Origin: Streptomyces muensis
Lineage (GTDB): Bacteria; Actinomycetota; Actinomycetes; Streptomycetales; Streptomycetaceae
Direction: 5' to 3'
NCBI RefSeq assembly: GCF_021474425.1
Contig: NZ_JAKEIP010000013.1
Coordinates: forward strand, 19,887 to 83,886
DNA: 64,000 nt
Shown: positions 20,389 through 29,572 of the stretch, piece after piece
Layout of the letters: the number at the start of each line of letters is the position of its first letter
Numbering within the stretch: the stretch's first letter is position 1
Position numbers and translations under genes: made by a program
Notes under the pieces: generated by a model
Databases searched by the model: none
What the model saw: the letters and a program-made list of their open reading frames with translations, nothing else
What the model was told of the DNA's origin: nothing

Positions 20389-20422
20389 AGGGCGCCCCCG
20401 GAACCTTCTCCGGGGGCGCCCT
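20389..20422 (-). terminator. Terminator-like hairpin after dnaA
   Basis: A perfect 13-bp GC-rich stem with an 8-nt loop lies 55 bp beyond the dnaA stop, between dnaA and the oriC box cluster. There is no T tract, as is common for Streptomyces terminators. It would keep dnaA transcription out of the origin. Confidence 0.7.
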
Positions 20423-20476
20423 GGGCGTCGTACGGCGGCTCTCGCGGCCGTCGGCCGGCTGCGTCGGCCCGCTCCG

Positions 20477-21793
20477 CTAGCCGTTCTTGATGCGGTTGGT
20501 CAGCTCGGTGACCTGGTTGTAGATGGAGCGCCGCTCGGCCATCAGATTGCGGATCTTGCGGTCGGCGTGCATCACGGTGGTGTGGTCGCGGCCGCCGAAC
20601 AGCGCGCCGATCTTCGGCAGCGAGAGGTCCGTCAGCTCACGGCACAGGTACATGGCGATCTGCCGGGCGGTCACCAGAGCGCGGCCGCGCGAGGTGCCGC
20701 ACAGGTCCTCGACGGTCAGGCCGAAGTAGTCGGCGGTGGCGCTCATGATGGCGGTGGACGTGATCTCGGGGGCCGAGTCCTCGCCGCCGGGGATCAGGTC
20801 CTTCAGGACGATCTCCGTCAGGCCCAGGTCCACCGGCTGCCGGTTGAGCGACGCGAACGCCGTCACCCGGATCAGCGCGCCCTCCAGCTCGCGGATGTTG
20901 CGCGAGATGCGGGAGGCGATGAACTCCAGGACCTCCGGAGGGGCGTTGAGCTGCTCCTGGACCGCCTTCTTGCGGAGGATCGCGATACGCGTCTCCAGCT
21001 CGGGCGGCTGGACGTCGGTGATCAGACCCCACTCGAAACGGTTCCGCAGCCGGTCCTCCAGGGTGACCAGCTGCTTGGGCGGCCGGTCGCTGGAGAGCAC
21101 GATCTGCTTGTTCGCGTTGTGGAGCGTGTTGAAGGTGTGGAAGAACTCCTCCTGCGTCGACTCCTTGTCCGCGAGGAACTGGATGTCGTCGACGAGCAGG
21201 ATGTCCATCTCGCGGTAGCGCTTGCGGAAGCTGTCGCCCTTGCCGTCGCGGATGGAGTTGATGAACTCGTTGGTGAACTCCTCGGAGCTCACATATCGCA
21301 CGCGCGTGCCCGGGTAGAGGCTGCGCGCGTAGTGCCCGATCGCGTGCAGCAGGTGTGTCTTGCCGAGGCCCGACTCTCCGTAGATGAAGAGGGGGTTGTA
21401 CGCCTTGGCGGGTGCCTCGGCGACGGCGACGGCGGCCGCGTGGGCGAAGCGGTTGGAGGCGCCGATGACGAACGTGTCGAAGAGGTACTTCGGGTTCAGG
21501 CGCGCGGTGGGTTCGCCGGCGGAGTCGTCGACGGTGATCGCGATGCGGATCGGACGGCCGCATTCGCGGCTCAGGGTCTCGCTGACGATCGGGGCCAGAC
21601 GGCCCTCCAGTACGCCCTTCGCAAATTCGTTCGGTACGGCGAGGAGGGCGGTGTCGGCCACCAGCGCGAGCGGCTGGCAGCGGCGGATCCAGTGTTCGTC
21701 CTTGACCTCGACGCCCTGCCCGCGACCCTCACCGAGAAGCTGCTCGAGTACTCGTGGCCACACTGCGGCAAGATCGGCAGGTACGTCAGCCAC
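20477..21793 (-). CDS. dnaA: Chromosomal replication initiator DnaA (very short domain II)
   Basis: 438 aa. Domain I spans ~1-88. Domain III begins at [16 protein letters not shown] (~99), with Walker [10 protein letters not shown], Walker [11 protein letters not shown] and arginine-finger region. Domain IV ends with the DNA-binding signature [15 protein letters not shown]. The ATG start at residue [12 protein letters not shown] is standard. The oddity is the linker: only about ten residues ([10 protein letters not shown]) join domains I and III. In S. coelicolor and S. lividans domain II makes the protein about 650 aa. The frame is intact, so this is either a real in-frame loss or an assembly collapse. 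Confidence 0.95.
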   Translation of the reverse strand: MADVPADLAAVWPRVLEQLLGEGRGQGVEVKDEHWIRRCQPLALVADTALLAVPNEFAKGVLEGRLAPIVSETLSRECGRPIRIAITVDDSAGEPTARLNPKYLFDTFVIGASNRFAHAAAVAVAEAPAKAYNPLFIYGESGLGKTHLLHAIGHYARSLYPGTRVRYVSSEEFTNEFINSIRDGKGDSFRKRYREMDILLVDDIQFLADKESTQEEFFHTFNTLHNANKQIVLSSDRPPKQLVTLEDRLRNRFEWGLITDVQPPELETRIAILRKKAVQEQLNAPPEVLEFIASRISRNIRELEGALIRVTAFASLNRQPVDLGLTEIVLKDLIPGGEDSAPEITSTAIMSATADYFGLTVEDLCGTSRGRALVTARQIAMYLCRELTDLSLPKIGALFGGRDHTTVMHADRKIRNLMAERRSIYNQVTELTNRIKNG

Positions 21794-21937
21794 AGGGCAC
21801 GCTCTCTCACGGGTCCCACGAACGTGTGATGGTGGGACGGGTCGGGATTCAAAAGGGGTGGAGCCAGAATCAAGGGGACAAGGGAACGAATCGGAGTTCA
21901 GCCACGGTAGTCAGGGCGACCGGTGCGGTTCAAGTTG

Positions 21938-21958
21938 TTGTCCCCAGCCTGTGGATAG
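21938..21958. promoter_or_regulatory. Pair of facing DnaA boxes upstream of dnaA
   Basis: TTGTCCCCA (21938-21946) faces TGTGGATAG (21950-21958) across 3 bp, about 150 bp before the dnaA start. Opposed DnaA boxes at this place fit autoregulation of dnaA, as reported in other Streptomyces. The rest of the 380-bp dnaA-rpmH gap shows no other structure that I can support. Confidence 0.65.
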
Positions 21959-22175
21959 TGTCTCCCAGTGACCTCTGGTTTGACCGGATGGCGTAGCCGC
22001 GCGTACCGTAACCAGGTCGAGTTGTCGATGGCTGCTGCCGCCTGCCTCCGATGGGCACAGATCGCCTCGGGTGATCGGGAAGCGGTGCACTCGGGCGTAA
22101 CGCGAGCTACTCGTGGGCGCACGGTGACAGCCAGGACGGCACCCGCAAACCCCGATTTATTTCTGGAGCCCCCGA

Positions 22176-22313
22176 GTGAGCAAGCGCACCTTCCAGCCGA
22201 ACAACCGTCGTCGCGCGAAGACCCATGGCTTCCGCCTGCGGATGCGCACCCGTGCCGGCCGCGCGATTCTCGCGAACCGTCGTGCCAAGGGTCGCGCCAG
22301 CCTGTCCGCCTGA
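22176..22313 (+). CDS. rpmH: 50S ribosomal protein L34
   Basis: 45 aa from GTG 22176, opening [28 protein letters not shown], the invariant L34 sequence. It diverges from dnaA and heads the rpmH-rnpA-yidD-yidC-jag-rsmG cluster. Upstream GGAGCC serves as ribosome site. Confidence 0.97.
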   Translation: MSKRTFQPNNRRRAKTHGFRLRMRTRAGRAILANRRAKGRASLSA

Positions 22314-22334
22314 TTCCGGTCAGGTCATGCCGTC

Positions 22335-22706
22335 GTGCTGCCCACCGAGAACCGGCTGAGGCGGCGCGAGGACTTCGCGACCGCGGTTCGACGAGGACGC
22401 CGGGCAGGCCGCCCGACACTCGTCGTCCACCTTCGTAGCGGTGCCACGGACCCGCACGCGCCTGGGGAGAGCGCTCCCTCGACGCGTGCGGGTTTCGTCG
22501 TGAGCAAGGCTGTGGGCGGCGCGGTCGTACGGAACAAGGTGAAGCGCCGGCTTCGCCATCTGATGCGCGACCGAGTCGACCAGCTGCCCCCCGGTAGCCT
22601 GGTAGTCGTACGAGCGCTGCCCGGTGCGGGTGACGCCGACCATGCACAGCTGGCCCGAGACCTGGATGCCGCTCTGCAGCGGCTCCTGGGAGGGGGCGCG
22701 CGATGA
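22335..22706 (+). CDS. rnpA: Ribonuclease P protein component
   Basis: 123 aa from GTG 22335. The family signature [14 protein letters not shown] (RNR motif, ~68-81) is clear, and [16 protein letters not shown] forms the basic N-terminal helix. It binds the catalytic RNase P RNA to mature tRNA 5' ends. It follows rpmH by 21 bases and overlaps yidD by 4 bases. Confidence 0.95.
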   Translation: MLPTENRLRRREDFATAVRRGRRAGRPTLVVHLRSGATDPHAPGESAPSTRAGFVVSKAVGGAVVRNKVKRRLRHLMRDRVDQLPPGSLVVVRALPGAGDADHAQLARDLDAALQRLLGGGAR

Positions 22707-23056
22707 AGTACCCACTGCTGGCTCTGATCAAGCTGTACCAGTGGACGATCAGTCCGCTGCTCGGGCCGGTGTGCAAGTACTACCCGTCGTGTTCCCACTA
22801 CGGCTACACGGCGATCGACCGGCACGGTGCGATCAAGGGCACGGCGCTCACCGCCTGGCGCATCCTGCGGTGCAATCCGTGGTCGCTGGGTGGTGTGGAC
22901 CATGTCCCGCCACGCAAGCGCCCGCGGTGGCACGAGTCGCTGCGCAATGCGTGGCGTGCACGGAAGGGCGGGCCCTCCGCCGCCGAAACGGCCACCGAGG
23001 AGAATGTTCCTTCGAGCCCGGCCGCAGAGACCTCGTCCCATGCGCAAGGAGCATGA
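22703..23056 (+). CDS. yidD: Membrane protein insertion efficiency factor YidD
   Basis: 117 aa. The hallmark [31 protein letters not shown] with its conserved Cys residues, and [17 protein letters not shown], are complete. The C-terminal ~45 residues are a variable, polar tail. It assists YidC-dependent insertion. It overlaps rnpA and lies 3 bases from yidC. Confidence 0.95.
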   Translation: MKYPLLALIKLYQWTISPLLGPVCKYYPSCSHYGYTAIDRHGAIKGTALTAWRILRCNPWSLGGVDHVPPRKRPRWHESLRNAWRARKGGPSAAETATEENVPSSPAAETSSHAQGA

Positions 23057-23059
23057 TTA

Positions 23060-24349
23060 GTGGACACGATTGCCAGCCTCTTCAGCTTCATCACGACACC
23101 CGTTTCATGGGTCATCGTCCAGTTCCACTCGGTGTACGGCGCGATCTTCGGCCCTGACACCGGATGGGCCTGGGGCCTGTCCATCGTGTCCCTGGTGATC
23201 CTGATCCGTATCTGCCTGATCCCGCTCTTCGTGAAGCAGATCAAGGCGACCCGGGCCATGCAGACGCTCCAGCCCGAGATGAAGAAGATCCAGGAGCGCT
23301 ACAAGAACGACAAGCAGCGTCAGTCCGAAGAGATGATGAAGCTGTACAAGGAGACGGGCACCAACCCGCTCTCCTCGTGCCTTCCCATCCTGGCGCAGTC
23401 GCCGTTCTTCTTCGCCCTGTACCACGTGCTCAACAGCATCGCCAACGGTGACACCATCGGTGTGATCAACCAGAGCCTGCTGGAGAGCGCGCAGAAGGCG
23501 CACATCTTCGGCGCCCCGCTCGCCGCGAAGTTCACCGACAGCTCCGCGGATGTCGCGGCGATGGACAACGCCTCGCTGGTCACGGTCCGCATCGTCACCG
23601 CGGTCATGATCGTCCTGATGTCGGCGTCGCAGTTCTACACGCAGCGTCAGCTGATGACGAAGAACGTCGACACCACGGTGAAGACGCCGTTCATGCAGCA
23701 GCAGAAGATGCTGATGTACGTCTTCCCGGTCATGTTCGCCGTCTTCGGCATCAACTTCCCGGTCGGTGTCCTCGTCTACTGGCTGACCACCAACGTGTGG
23801 ACCATGGGTCAGCAGATGTACGTCATCCGCAACAACCCGACGCCGGGTTCCAAGGCCCAGGCCGCGTACCTGGAGCGTCTCACCAAGCACGTCACGCAGC
23901 ACGGCAAGGCCCGCAGGCGCAGTGAGCGCGTCATCATCAAGGCGATCGTCGCCAAGGGTCGTGACCGCAACGACCACGAGCGCAAGTTCATCAACGGCCT
24001 GAGCAAGGCGGGTCTCGCGGCGCAGACCGACGGCAGTGTGATCAAGAGCGAGGGCGCCGTCGCCACTGTGACCGAGGACGGTACGCCGACCACGGCTGGT
24101 GCGTCCAAGCGTCAGCAGCCGAAGCGGCAGAGCAAGTCCCAGCGTCAGTCCGGCGGTGCGAAGCAGGGTGGTGAGCCGACCGCCTCGCTTCAGAAGTCCG
24201 ACGAGCCCGAGGACGCCAAGCCCGGCGCTGCCAAGTCCGACGCTGCCAAGAAGCCCGCGCAGAAGTCCGGCGGCGGTACCCGCAGCAAGGCCCAGTCCGG
24301 GCAGCGCAAGGGCGGCCCGCAGCGCCCCAAGTCCCCGTCCAAGAAGTAA
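23060..24349 (+). CDS. yidC: Membrane protein insertase YidC
   Basis: 429 aa. Hydrophobic segments are at ~10-28, ~33-58 ([21 protein letters not shown]), ~108-130, ~172-190 and ~220-250, with the conserved Arg of the hydrophilic groove in LIRICL. The C-terminal ~150 residues are a long Lys/Arg/Gln/Ser-rich tail, typical of actinobacterial forms and likely to contact ribosomes. It inserts membrane proteins alone or with Sec. It starts 3 bases after yidD. Confidence 0.95.
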   Translation: MDTIASLFSFITTPVSWVIVQFHSVYGAIFGPDTGWAWGLSIVSLVILIRICLIPLFVKQIKATRAMQTLQPEMKKIQERYKNDKQRQSEEMMKLYKETGTNPLSSCLPILAQSPFFFALYHVLNSIANGDTIGVINQSLLESAQKAHIFGAPLAAKFTDSSADVAAMDNASLVTVRIVTAVMIVLMSASQFYTQRQLMTKNVDTTVKTPFMQQQKMLMYVFPVMFAVFGINFPVGVLVYWLTTNVWTMGQQMYVIRNNPTPGSKAQAAYLERLTKHVTQHGKARRRSERVIIKAIVAKGRDRNDHERKFINGLSKAGLAAQTDGSVIKSEGAVATVTEDGTPTTAGASKRQQPKRQSKSQRQSGGAKQGGEPTASLQKSDEPEDAKPGAAKSDAAKKPAQKSGGGTRSKAQSGQRKGGPQRPKSPSKK

Positions 24350-24364
24350 GAAGGAGCCCATCCC

Positions 24365-24877
24365 GTGACGGAAGGCACCACCTCCGCCGCTGCCGAGGGT
24401 GCAGACACCCTGACCCGCCTGGAGCAGGAGGGCGAGATCGCGGCGGACTACCTCGAGGGTCTGCTCGACATCGCCGATCTCGACGGCGACATCGACATGG
24501 ACGTCGAGGCCGACCGCGCCGCTGTCTCGATCATCAGCGACGCGGGCAGCCGAGACCTGCAGAAGCTGGTCGGGCGTGACGGCGAGGTGCTGGAGGCATT
24601 GCAGGAGCTCACGCGCCTGGCCGTGCACCGGGAGACCGGGGACCGCAGCCGGCTGATGCTGGACATCGCCGGCTACCGGGCCACGAAGCGCGCCGAGCTC
24701 TCCGAGCTGGGCGCCAAGGCCGCCGCCGAGGTCAAGAGCACGGGCGAGCCCGTGAAGCTGAAGCCGATGACTCCGTTCGAGCGCAAGGTCGTGCACGACG
24801 CGGTCAAGTCCGCGGGACTGCGCAGCGAGTCCGAGGGCGAGGAACCGCAGCGGTTCGTCGTCGTGCTCCCCGCCTGA
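24365..24877 (+). CDS. jag: Jag/KhpB-type R3H-KH RNA-binding protein
   Basis: 170 aa from GTG 24365, with AAGGAGCC upstream. The KH-like part reads VSIISDAGSRDLQKLVGRDGEVLEALQELTRLAVHRETGD, and the R3H domain reads MTPFERKVVHDAVKSAGLRSESEGEEPQR. The N-terminal Jag domain of Firmicutes is absent, as usual in actinobacteria. It is the conserved partner of yidC; related proteins bind many RNAs and affect division. Confidence 0.92.
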   Translation: MTEGTTSAAAEGADTLTRLEQEGEIAADYLEGLLDIADLDGDIDMDVEADRAAVSIISDAGSRDLQKLVGRDGEVLEALQELTRLAVHRETGDRSRLMLDIAGYRATKRAELSELGAKAAAEVKSTGEPVKLKPMTPFERKVVHDAVKSAGLRSESEGEEPQRFVVVLPA

Positions 24878-24896
24878 TCGGCCCGTTCGTTCCCCC

Positions 24897-24922
24897 GGCC
24901 CCGTCTGCCCGCAGACGGGGCC
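24897..24922 (+). terminator. Terminator-like hairpin between jag and rsmG
   Basis: An 11-bp stem with 4-nt loop lies 20 bases after the jag stop and is followed by CGAACTTTG. It probably ends the rpmH-jag transcript at least in part. Confidence 0.7.
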
Positions 24923-24999
24923 GAACTTTGTCAGCCTGATAGTTCTGGTGGTTCTGGTGTCGGCGCTCGGTGCGCCGGCGGTACGGAAGGACGGTCCCC

Positions 25000-25716
25000 G
25001 TGACGGAGGCAGCGGAGCTTCCCCCTGCGCCCGAGCAGGCACGTGAGGTGTTCGGTGATCGCTTCGCTGATGCGGTCCGCTACGCCGAACTGCTCGCCGA
25101 GGCGGGAGTGCAGCGTGGTCTGATCGGCCCACGCGAGGTGCCCCGCCTGTGGGAGCGGCATCTGCTGAACTGCGCCGTGCTCTCCGAGGTCGTGCCCGAG
25201 AACGTGACGGTGTGCGATGTCGGCTCGGGTGCGGGCCTGCCCGGCATTCCCCTGGCCCTGGTCCGCGAGGACCTGAAGATCACTCTGCTGGAGCCCTTGC
25301 TGCGGCGTACGAACTTCCTGACGGAGGTCGTGGAACTGCTGGGGCTGGACCATGTGACGGTCGTCCGTGGTCGTGCCGAAGAGGTCATGGGGAAGTTGCC
25401 GCCGGTCCATGTGGTGACCGCACGTGCGGTGGCACCACTGGACCGGCTGGCCACCTGGGGCATCCCGCTGCTGCGCCCGTACGGCGAGATGCTCGCCCTC
25501 AAGGGTGACACTGCCGAGGAGGAGCTGAAGAGCGCCTCGACGGCCCTGAGCAAGCTCGGTGCGGTGGAGACGTCGATCCTGCATGTGGGTGACGGCATTG
25601 TGGATCCCCCGTCGACGGTCGTGCGGGTCGAGGTCGGGGAGAGCCCGGGCGGTGTGCGGTTCGCCGCGAAGCGGGCCAAGGCTGCGAGGACGGGGCGGGC
25701 GCGCCGCCGACGCTGA
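25000..25716 (+). CDS. rsmG: 16S rRNA (guanine-527-N7)-methyltransferase RsmG
   Basis: 238 aa from GTG 25000 (GGAAGGA upstream). The SAM-binding motif [17 protein letters not shown] and [14 protein letters not shown], plus VRGRAEEV and [11 protein letters not shown], define RsmG (GidB). Its loss gives low-level streptomycin resistance in Streptomyces. The C-terminal end is a short basic tail. It precedes parAB as in the origin region of most bacteria. Confidence 0.95.
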   Translation: MTEAAELPPAPEQAREVFGDRFADAVRYAELLAEAGVQRGLIGPREVPRLWERHLLNCAVLSEVVPENVTVCDVGSGAGLPGIPLALVREDLKITLLEPLLRRTNFLTEVVELLGLDHVTVVRGRAEEVMGKLPPVHVVTARAVAPLDRLATWGIPLLRPYGEMLALKGDTAEEELKSASTALSKLGAVETSILHVGDGIVDPPSTVVRVEVGESPGGVRFAAKRAKAARTGRARRRR

Positions 25717-25809
25717 TCCGTCCTGACGACGAGACGTACTCCACACAAGCTGGCAAACCTACCCATGCCGGAGTGTCGCGACAGTTCGGCGTCGGCTGCT
25801 GTGCATCGT

Positions 25810-25823
25810 GTTTCACGTGAAAC
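25810..25823. promoter_or_regulatory. parS: parS site
   Basis: Perfect GTTTCACGTGAAAC between rsmG and parA. The leftmost parS in this window. Confidence 0.9.
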
Positions 25824-26014
25824 GTCGCTCACTGCTGCACGGCATCATCAGTCGTGGCCGCGCCGCGGCCGAACCTCGGGACCGAAAGCCCCTCGGTTCT
25901 CTCGGAGAGGGTGCTTCTGACGACACTCCGTCCCCCTTGAGGGGCACGGAGTTGTCCACAGAGGTGGATTTCTCCACAGAACACCAGGCCTCACTGGTTC
26001 ACGACCCCGAAGAC

Positions 26015-27088
26015 ATGGGAGGCTCTGTTCATTGCGAGCCTGAAGTCGAGGAGAGTGAATCCTTGCGGTCCGACGCCAACATCGCGGGACCGATGACCGA
26101 TCCGGTCCCCGGTCCCCGTACCGAGTCGATGGGGGAGGATGTTTCACGTGAAACACCGCCCCCGATGGACGACACTCCCATCGGTCGTGCTGCCCAACTG
26201 GCGGTGGAAGCTCTAGGCCGCGCCGGCGAGGGCCTGCCACGGCCCGAGCAGACCCGCGTCATCGTGGTCGCCAACCAGAAGGGGGGCGTGGGCAAGACGA
26301 CGACGACCGTCAACCTTGCCGCATCGCTCGCCCTGCATGGCGGCCGGGTGCTGGTCATCGACCTCGACCCGCAGGGCAACGCGTCCACTGCTCTGGGGAT
26401 CGATCATCACGCCGAAGTCCCTTCCATCTACGACGTGTTGGTCGAGAGCAAGCCGCTTGCGGAAGTCGTCCAGCCGGTCCCCGATGTCGAGGGTCTCTTC
26501 TGCGCCCCTGCCACGATCGATCTCGCCGGTGCGGAGATCGAGCTGGTATCCCTGGTGGCGCGCGAGAGCCGACTCCAGCGGGCCATTCAGGCTTACGAGC
26601 AGCCACTGGACTACGTCCTCATCGACTGCCCGCCCTCGCTCGGCCTGCTGACGGTCAATGCGCTGGTGGCCGGGCAGGAGGTCCTGATCCCGATCCAGTG
26701 CGAGTACTACGCGCTGGAGGGGCTGGGCCAGCTGCTGCGGAACGTCGACCTGGTGCGGGGGCACCTCAACCCCGCTCTGCACGTCTCGACGATCCTGCTC
26801 ACCATGTACGACGGCCGGACGCGGCTCGCGTCCCAGGTCGCGGACGAGGTACGCAACCACTTCGGTGACGAGGTGCTGAGGACCAGCATTCCCCGCTCGG
26901 TCCGAATCTCCGAGGCGCCGAGCTATGGGCAGACGGTTCTGACTTACGATCCAGGATCGAGCGGTGCCCTGTCCTATCTTGAGGCGGCACGAGAAATCGC
27001 GCTGAAGGGTGTCGGCGTCAGTTACGACCCGACGCACGCCCACTTCGGCGCCCAGAGCAATCCGAGCATGGCGGAGGGGATCCAGTGA
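26015..27088 (+). CDS. parA: Chromosome partitioning ATPase ParA
   Basis: 357 aa from ATG 26015; ATG 26093 is also possible. The open frame reaches back to a GTG at 25808, but that start would lie inside a parS site. The deviant Walker A KGGVGKTTTTVNLAASLA, switch VLIDCPPSLGLLTVNAL and SVRISEAPSYGQTV are complete. ParA recruits ParB-origin complexes to the hyphal tip and is needed for sporulation segregation. It overlaps parB by 4 bases. A parS site lies inside the coding sequence at 26141, read as VSRET. Confidence 0.93.
   Translation: MGGSVHCEPEVEESESLRSDANIAGPMTDPVPGPRTESMGEDVSRETPPPMDDTPIGRAAQLAVEALGRAGEGLPRPEQTRVIVVANQKGGVGKTTTTVNLAASLALHGGRVLVIDLDPQGNASTALGIDHHAEVPSIYDVLVESKPLAEVVQPVPDVEGLFCAPATIDLAGAEIELVSLVARESRLQRAIQAYEQPLDYVLIDCPPSLGLLTVNALVAGQEVLIPIQCEYYALEGLGQLLRNVDLVRGHLNPALHVSTILLTMYDGRTRLASQVADEVRNHFGDEVLRTSIPRSVRISEAPSYGQTVLTYDPGSSGALSYLEAAREIALKGVGVSYDPTHAHFGAQSNPSMAEGIQ
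26141..26154. promoter_or_regulatory. parS: parS site inside parA
   Basis: Perfect GTTTCACGTGAAAC within the variable 5' part of parA, before the Walker A codons. Confidence 0.9.
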
Positions 27089-28182
27089 GCGAGCGACGGA
27101 GGGGGTTGGGCCGTGGTCTCGGCGCACTGATCCCTGCTGCACCGACGGAGAAGACGGTGCCCCCTGCTGCGATGGGAGGCGCCGCGTCCCCGTCCCCGGC
27201 TGCCGTCCCGGTGCTGAGCGAGCGCGGGGTGGCCGCGGCCAAGGTGGCCACACTGCCGCCTGTTTCACATGAAACCGAGGAGCCGGCATCCCACGGTGCC
27301 GTGGAGACGCCCGCACCTCCCATGGGCGCCCATTTCGCGGAGATCTCCCTTGAGGCGATCACGCCGAACCCACGGCAGCCGCGTGAGGTCTTCGACGAGG
27401 ATGCGCTGCAAGAACTGGTCACCTCCATCCAGGAGGTCGGTCTCCTCCAGCCGATCGTCGTACGACAGATCGGTCCCGCGCACTACGAGCTCATCATGGG
27501 CGAGCGGCGCTGGCGGGCCTGCCGTGAGGCCGGCCTCGAAGCGATCCCGGCGATCGTGCGGGCCACGGACGACGAGAAGCTTCTCCTGGACGCCCTCCTG
27601 GAGAACCTGCATCGGGCTCAGCTGAATCCGATCGAAGAGGCGGCTGCCTACGATCAGCTGCTGAAGGACTTCAACTGCACCCACGATCAGCTGGCGGACC
27701 GCATCGGCCGTTCTCGCCCGCAGGTCTCCAACACCCTGCGGCTGCTGAAGCTCTCGCCGAAGGTCCAGAACCGGGTGGCCGCCGGAGTGCTCTCCGCTGG
27801 ACATGCTCGGGCGCTGCTCTCCGTCGACGATCCGGAGGAGCAGGAGCGGCTGGCTTACCGGGTGGTGGCCGAGGGTCTCTCGGTTCGTTCCGTCGAAGAG
27901 ATCGTGAGTCTGATGGACTCCCGTCCGCAGAAGGCTCAGCGCTCCAGGGGGCCGCGGGCCGGCTCCGTGCCCTCCCCGGCGCTTTCCGACCTCGCCACCC
28001 GCCTCTCGGACCGCTTCGAGACACGGGTGAAGGTCGAACTGGGCCAGAAGAAGGGCAAGATCACCGTCGAGTTCGCCTCCCCGGACGACCTTGAGCGCAT
28101 CCTCAGCACGCTCGCTCCAGGCGAGAAGCTGGCTCTTCAGAAGAGTCTCCTGGACGGCGACGCGGACGACACCGAGCTCTGA
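27085..28182 (+). CDS. parB: Chromosome partitioning protein ParB
   Basis: 365 aa from GTG 27085. After a variable N-terminus come the CTPase/N-domain motifs ITPNPRQPREVFDEDALQELVTSIQEVGLLQPIVV and GERRWRACREAGL, then the central helix-turn-helix TTDQLADRIGRSRPQVSNTLRLLKL-like region (read as CTHDQLADRIGRSRPQVSNT). A dimerisation C-terminus ends KSLLDGDADDTEL. It binds parS sites and spreads to form the segrosome. A near-perfect parS lies within the gene. Confidence 0.95.
   Translation: MSERRRGLGRGLGALIPAAPTEKTVPPAAMGGAASPSPAAVPVLSERGVAAAKVATLPPVSHETEEPASHGAVETPAPPMGAHFAEISLEAITPNPRQPREVFDEDALQELVTSIQEVGLLQPIVVRQIGPAHYELIMGERRWRACREAGLEAIPAIVRATDDEKLLLDALLENLHRAQLNPIEEAAAYDQLLKDFNCTHDQLADRIGRSRPQVSNTLRLLKLSPKVQNRVAAGVLSAGHARALLSVDDPEEQERLAYRVVAEGLSVRSVEEIVSLMDSRPQKAQRSRGPRAGSVPSPALSDLATRLSDRFETRVKVELGQKKGKITVEFASPDDLERILSTLAPGEKLALQKSLLDGDADDTEL
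27262..27275. promoter_or_regulatory. parS: Near-perfect parS site inside parB
   Basis: GTTTCACATGAAAC, one base off the parS consensus. ParB affinity may be lower. Confidence 0.6.
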
Positions 28183-28216
28183 GGTTCGGTCGGCGAGGTC
28201 TCCTTCCTGGCTGCCT

Positions 28217-28260
28217 GTGCGGGCCGTGTCCGGTGTGTACCGGAACACGGCCCGCACTTT
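28217..28260 (+). terminator. Terminator of the parAB operon
   Basis: A 13-bp stem (28217-28229 with 28245-28257) followed by TTT, 35 bp after the parB stop. Confidence 0.75.
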
Positions 28261-28355
28261 GCTTTCTGGCGGTATCGAGGGAATCGCTTCGTGGATACGA
28301 TGCGATCGGGTATGGCGCATCCACCTGGCAAGACCTCTAAGGGGAGGCGGGGTCC

Positions 28356-28613
28356 ATGCGAACGGTGAGCCGCACCGGACTGGTGAGCGCGGGTCTTGGG
28401 CTGGGCGCGGTCGGCGGGTTCGTCGGCAGCCTGCTCAGGGAACGGAGCGCCCTGACGGCCGCCCGTGATGCCGCGGGCGAAGGAAGCGAGGAACAGCCTT
28501 CATGGGGCGTCGGCTCGTACCGCTCACGCTGGACAACCTTCCGGACCTTCCCAAGCGCTGCCGCGCGTGTGTCTTCTGGGAGTTGGACCCGGTCAGCGGT
28601 GAAGCCGCGGTAA
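28356..28613 (+). CDS. Small putative membrane-anchored protein overlapping the GNAT gene
   Basis: Up to 85 aa. AGGGGAGGCGGGG precedes ATG 28356, and the first ~45 codons are rich in third-position G/C. A hydrophobic Gly-rich helix, TGLVSAGLGLGAVGGFVGSLL, covers residues 7-27. The last third overlaps the start of the downstream acetyltransferase in another frame by 112 bases, which is unusual and weakens the case. I do not recognise a family. Confidence 0.45.
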   Translation: MRTVSRTGLVSAGLGLGAVGGFVGSLLRERSALTAARDAAGEGSEEQPSWGVGSYRSRWTTFRTFPSAAARVSSGSWTRSAVKPR

Positions 28614-29119
28614 AGACCGGTACCGCCGGCTTGGAGAAGGAAGCCTGGATCTCCGCCGTCCTGCTGGACTGGGGCTCCTGCGGTCGGGTCGTCTACGTCG
28701 ATGATGTGCCTGTGGGCTTTGTGCTCTACGCCCCGCCGGCTTATGTGCCCCGCGCGACGGCGTTCCCCACGAGCCCCGTGTCGCCGGACGCGGTGCAGCT
28801 GATGACCGCGTTCATCATGCCGGGCTACCAGGGACAGGGATTGGGCCGAGTGATGGTCCAGACGGTCGCCAAGGATCTGCTACGGCGAGGCTTCAAGGCC
28901 ATCGAGGCCTTCGGAGACGCACGCTGGAAAGAGCCGGCGTGTGTGCTGCCTGCCGACCATCTCCTCGCCGTGGGGTTCAAGACGGTGCGCCCCCACCCCA
29001 CCTTCCCGCGTCTGCGGCTGGAACTGCGGACGACGCTGTCCTGGAAGGAAGACGTGGAGATGGCGATCGACCGGCTGCTGGGGGCCGTACAGAAGGAACC
29101 GGCGTTGAGGCCGCTCTAG
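28502..29119 (+). CDS. GNAT-family N-acetyltransferase
   Basis: 205 aa. The acetyl-CoA-binding core reads LMTAFIMPGYQGQGLGRVMVQTVAKDLLRRGFKAIEAFGD (~108-148), with the Q/RxxGxG/A motif intact. An N-terminal segment CRACVFWELDPVSGEAAV carries two Cys residues found in the related proteins near parB in Streptomyces. The start has GAGGAA upstream. The substrate is unknown. The gene stands between parAB and trxA and converges with trxA. Confidence 0.8.
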   Translation: MGRRLVPLTLDNLPDLPKRCRACVFWELDPVSGEAAVKTGTAGLEKEAWISAVLLDWGSCGRVVYVDDVPVGFVLYAPPAYVPRATAFPTSPVSPDAVQLMTAFIMPGYQGQGLGRVMVQTVAKDLLRRGFKAIEAFGDARWKEPACVLPADHLLAVGFKTVRPHPTFPRLRLELRTTLSWKEDVEMAIDRLLGAVQKEPALRPL

Positions 29120-29137
29120 AGCGGGTGCATCGAAAGC

Positions 29138-29169
29138 GAATGGGCCAACCCCTGAGGGTTGGCCCATTC
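29138..29169. terminator. Bidirectional terminator (GNAT gene / trxA)
   Basis: A perfect 14-bp stem with a 4-nt loop between the convergent GNAT and trxA genes, immediately before a parS site. Confidence 0.8.
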
Positions 29170-29171
29170 GT

Positions 29172-29185
29172 GTTTCACGTGAAAC
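29172..29185. promoter_or_regulatory. parS: parS site
   Basis: Perfect GTTTCACGTGAAAC between the terminator and the trxA stop codon. Confidence 0.9.
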
Positions 29186-29186
29186 A

Positions 29187-29519
29187 TCACTCGGCGATGA
29201 AGTCCTCGAGGTCGCGAACGATCGCGGCCTTCGGCTTCGCGCCGACGATGGTCTTGGCGACCTCGCCGTTCTGGTAGACGTTCAGCGTCGGGATGGACAT
29301 GACGCCGTACTTGGCGGCCGTACCCGGGTTCTCGTCGATGTTGAGCTTGACGATCTCGATCTTGTCGCCGTACTCGGAGGCGATGGCCTCAAGGGACGGC
29401 GCGATCTGGCGGCACGGTCCGCACCAGGCGGCCCAGAAGTCCACCAGGACGGGCTTGTCGCTCTTGAGGACGTCCTGCTCGAAGGAGTCGTCGGTCACGT
29501 TCTTCAGGGTGCCGGCCAC
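29187..29519 (-). CDS. trxA: Thioredoxin
   Basis: 110 aa with the active site WCGPC at residues 32-36 (redox Cys33 and Cys36), the cis-Pro in SIPTLNVY and the typical KLNIDENPGTAAKYGV. It reduces protein disulphides in the cytoplasm with electrons from the thioredoxin reductase encoded 53 bases upstream on the same strand. Together they form the trxBA operon, controlled in Streptomyces by SigR under disulphide stress. Confidence 0.97.
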   Translation of the reverse strand: MAGTLKNVTDDSFEQDVLKSDKPVLVDFWAAWCGPCRQIAPSLEAIASEYGDKIEIVKLNIDENPGTAAKYGVMSIPTLNVYQNGEVAKTIVGAKPKAAIVRDLEDFIAE

Positions 29520-29572
29520 GGCGGGCTCCTTAACTATGTGGTGCGTGGGGCGGATGGGGATCAGGCAGGGGG

